Shown one piece after another: positions 63,301 to 64,000 of a stretch of DNA of 64,000 nt. The notes under the pieces are model-generated. The model was not told the origin of the DNA and did no database searches. It worked only from the letters and a program-made list of their open reading frames with translations. Position 1 is the first letter of the stretch; each line of letters starts with the position of its first letter. The stretch comes from Variovorax sp. PAMC28562. GTDB taxonomy: Bacteria; Pseudomonadota; Gammaproteobacteria; Burkholderiales; Burkholderiaceae_C. Location: the NCBI RefSeq assembly GCF_014303735.1, contig NZ_CP060296.1, positions 1 to 64,000 on the forward strand, read 5' to 3'. The translations under genes and the position numbers were made by a program.

Positions 63301-64000
63301 TCAGGTGAATTCGCGTTCGCGCAACCATTTGGTTGCGACCCACTTTTCGCCCATCAACACCGGCGCGCCGCCGTGTAGCGTGCGGGTGGCGGGATCGGGA
63401 CTGTCGTAGCTGAAGAAGACGCCGGTGCCGGGCAGCGGGGCCACTTCGAGGCCGACATCGGGAAAGGTGGTGGCGCCGCCCTGCTCCGGCGCCTGCAGAT
63501 ACATCAGCAGGGTGCCGACGCGCTGGCCGCCGCGCCGAAGAATGGTCGGCGTGCCGGGCTCGGACGGATCGAAATAATCGTAGTGCGGCCGGTACTGCGC
63601 GCCTGGCGAATAGCGCAACACCTGCAGCCCTTCGCCGAATTCGAGCGGCCACTGCAGCAACCTGGCGATGCGCTTTTCGAGCCGCGACACGATCTCGTTT
63701 TCGCCGCGCTCGAAGAACATGCCGTCGCTGGTGCGATCGACGTTCATCACTTCGCCGCCCGTCTGCGTCTCGACCGTGAGAGAGCGCACCAGCCGCACGC
63801 GAGCGATGGCGATGAGCGCATCGCACTCTTCGTGCGACAGCAGATTGCCGAAGACGATCACGCGCGGATGGCGCATCGTCTGCATGATCTGCACTTGCCG
63901 GTCGCCGGCATCGACGTGGAGCGGCGAGCCTTCCAGATTCGGGCCGGGCAATGCTTTGGGTCCGTCTCCAGTTGGGCCGCCCTCGACGGGCGCGGCGCCG
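63301..64000 (-). CDS. 2OG-Fe(II) oxygenase, prolyl 4-hydroxylase-like (5' end outside window)
   Basis: The frame is open to the window edge (about 233 residues visible), and the first conserved block (MRHPRVIVFGNLLSHEECDA) is preceded by at least 35 residues with no clear start. The gene therefore probably begins beyond 64000; an internal TTG at 63951 is a weak alternative. The catalytic domain has iron ligands His and Asp in QYRPHYDYFDP and a distal His in TRTLHGGAPVLMGEKWVATK, where Lys should bind 2-oxoglutarate. Such enzymes hydroxylate prolyl residues or other substrates in the cytoplasm. It is the first gene of a run with the hydrolase and queF genes. Confidence 0.85.
   Translation of the reverse strand, partial: GAAPVEGGPTGDGPKALPGPNLEGSPLHVDAGDRQVQIMQTMRHPRVIVFGNLLSHEECDALIAIARVRLVRSLTVETQTGGEVMNVDRTSDGMFFERGENEIVSRLEKRIARLLQWPLEFGEGLQVLRYSPGAQYRPHYDYFDPSEPGTPTILRRGGQRVGTLLMYLQAPEQGGATTFPDVGLEVAPLPGTGVFFSYDSPDPATRTLHGGAPVLMGEKWVATKWLREREFT

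Overview
The window is about 64 kb of high-GC DNA packed with genes. It most likely comes from the chromosome of a betaproteobacterium of the order Burkholderiales, and the gene set suggests a Comamonadaceae member close to Variovorax. This placement is inference from gene content and remembered protein similarity; no rRNA or tRNA gene lies in the window to test it. I see no prophage, transposase, CRISPR array, rRNA or tRNA.

Layout. (1) 1-14.5 kb: the 3' part of a very large cyclic beta-glucan synthase; a small secreted protein; an AI-2E family permease behind an AlgZ/AlgR-like two-component pair that diverges from argH; an ECF sigma/anti-sigma pair with an SGNH hydrolase; and an OpgC-like glucan-modifying membrane protein. 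(2) 14.5-25.1 kb: a bacterial alpha-2-macroglobulin and penicillin-binding protein 1C (a periplasmic protease-defence and wall-repair pair) with two small genes between them, then an MFS permease. (3) 25.2-43.0 kb: a cobalamin riboswitch followed by a nearly complete aerobic corrin-ring operon: cobB, cobO, cobW, cobN, chlI-like, chlD-like, DUF1636, cobG, cobH, cobI, cobJ, cobK (opposite strand), cobL, cobE, cobM, a lone CbiM-like cobalt permease and cobF. Most neighbours overlap by the four bases ATGA, so translation is tightly coupled. The operon covers precorrin-2 to cobalt insertion and adenosylation. cobA, cobQ, cobC/D and the lower-loop genes must lie elsewhere. (4) 43.2-47.6 kb: an accessory island with lower GC and all genes on the minus strand. 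It holds small unrelated genes, two of which belong to toxin-immunity families (CdiI-like and SMI1/KNR4). It also holds a zinc-ribbon protein, small secreted and membrane proteins, and at least three decayed genes. A repeated leader element of about 25-30 bp sits at the start codons of six of these genes. This is the most unusual part of the window. (5) 47.6-64 kb: ordinary housekeeping and metabolic genes: cyanase, an FMN-dependent alpha-hydroxy acid dehydrogenase, thioredoxin 2, a KgtP-type transporter, an SDR enzyme, hydrolases, a methyltransferase, an OsmC protein with an AraC regulator, DNA polymerase IV, an acyltransferase, a receiver/pseudo-kinase pair, queF, and a 2OG-Fe(II) dioxygenase cut by the window edge.

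How the genes work together. The glucan synthase and the OpgC-like protein may make and decorate osmoregulated periplasmic glucans. The alpha-2-macroglobulin and PbpC form a known functional pair. The riboswitch probably turns off the cobalamin genes when B12 is plentiful, and the CbiM-like protein and CobW-like metallochaperone may supply cobalt to the CobN/ChlI/ChlD chelatase. The accessory island looks like a store of orphan immunity genes gained and lost as cassettes.
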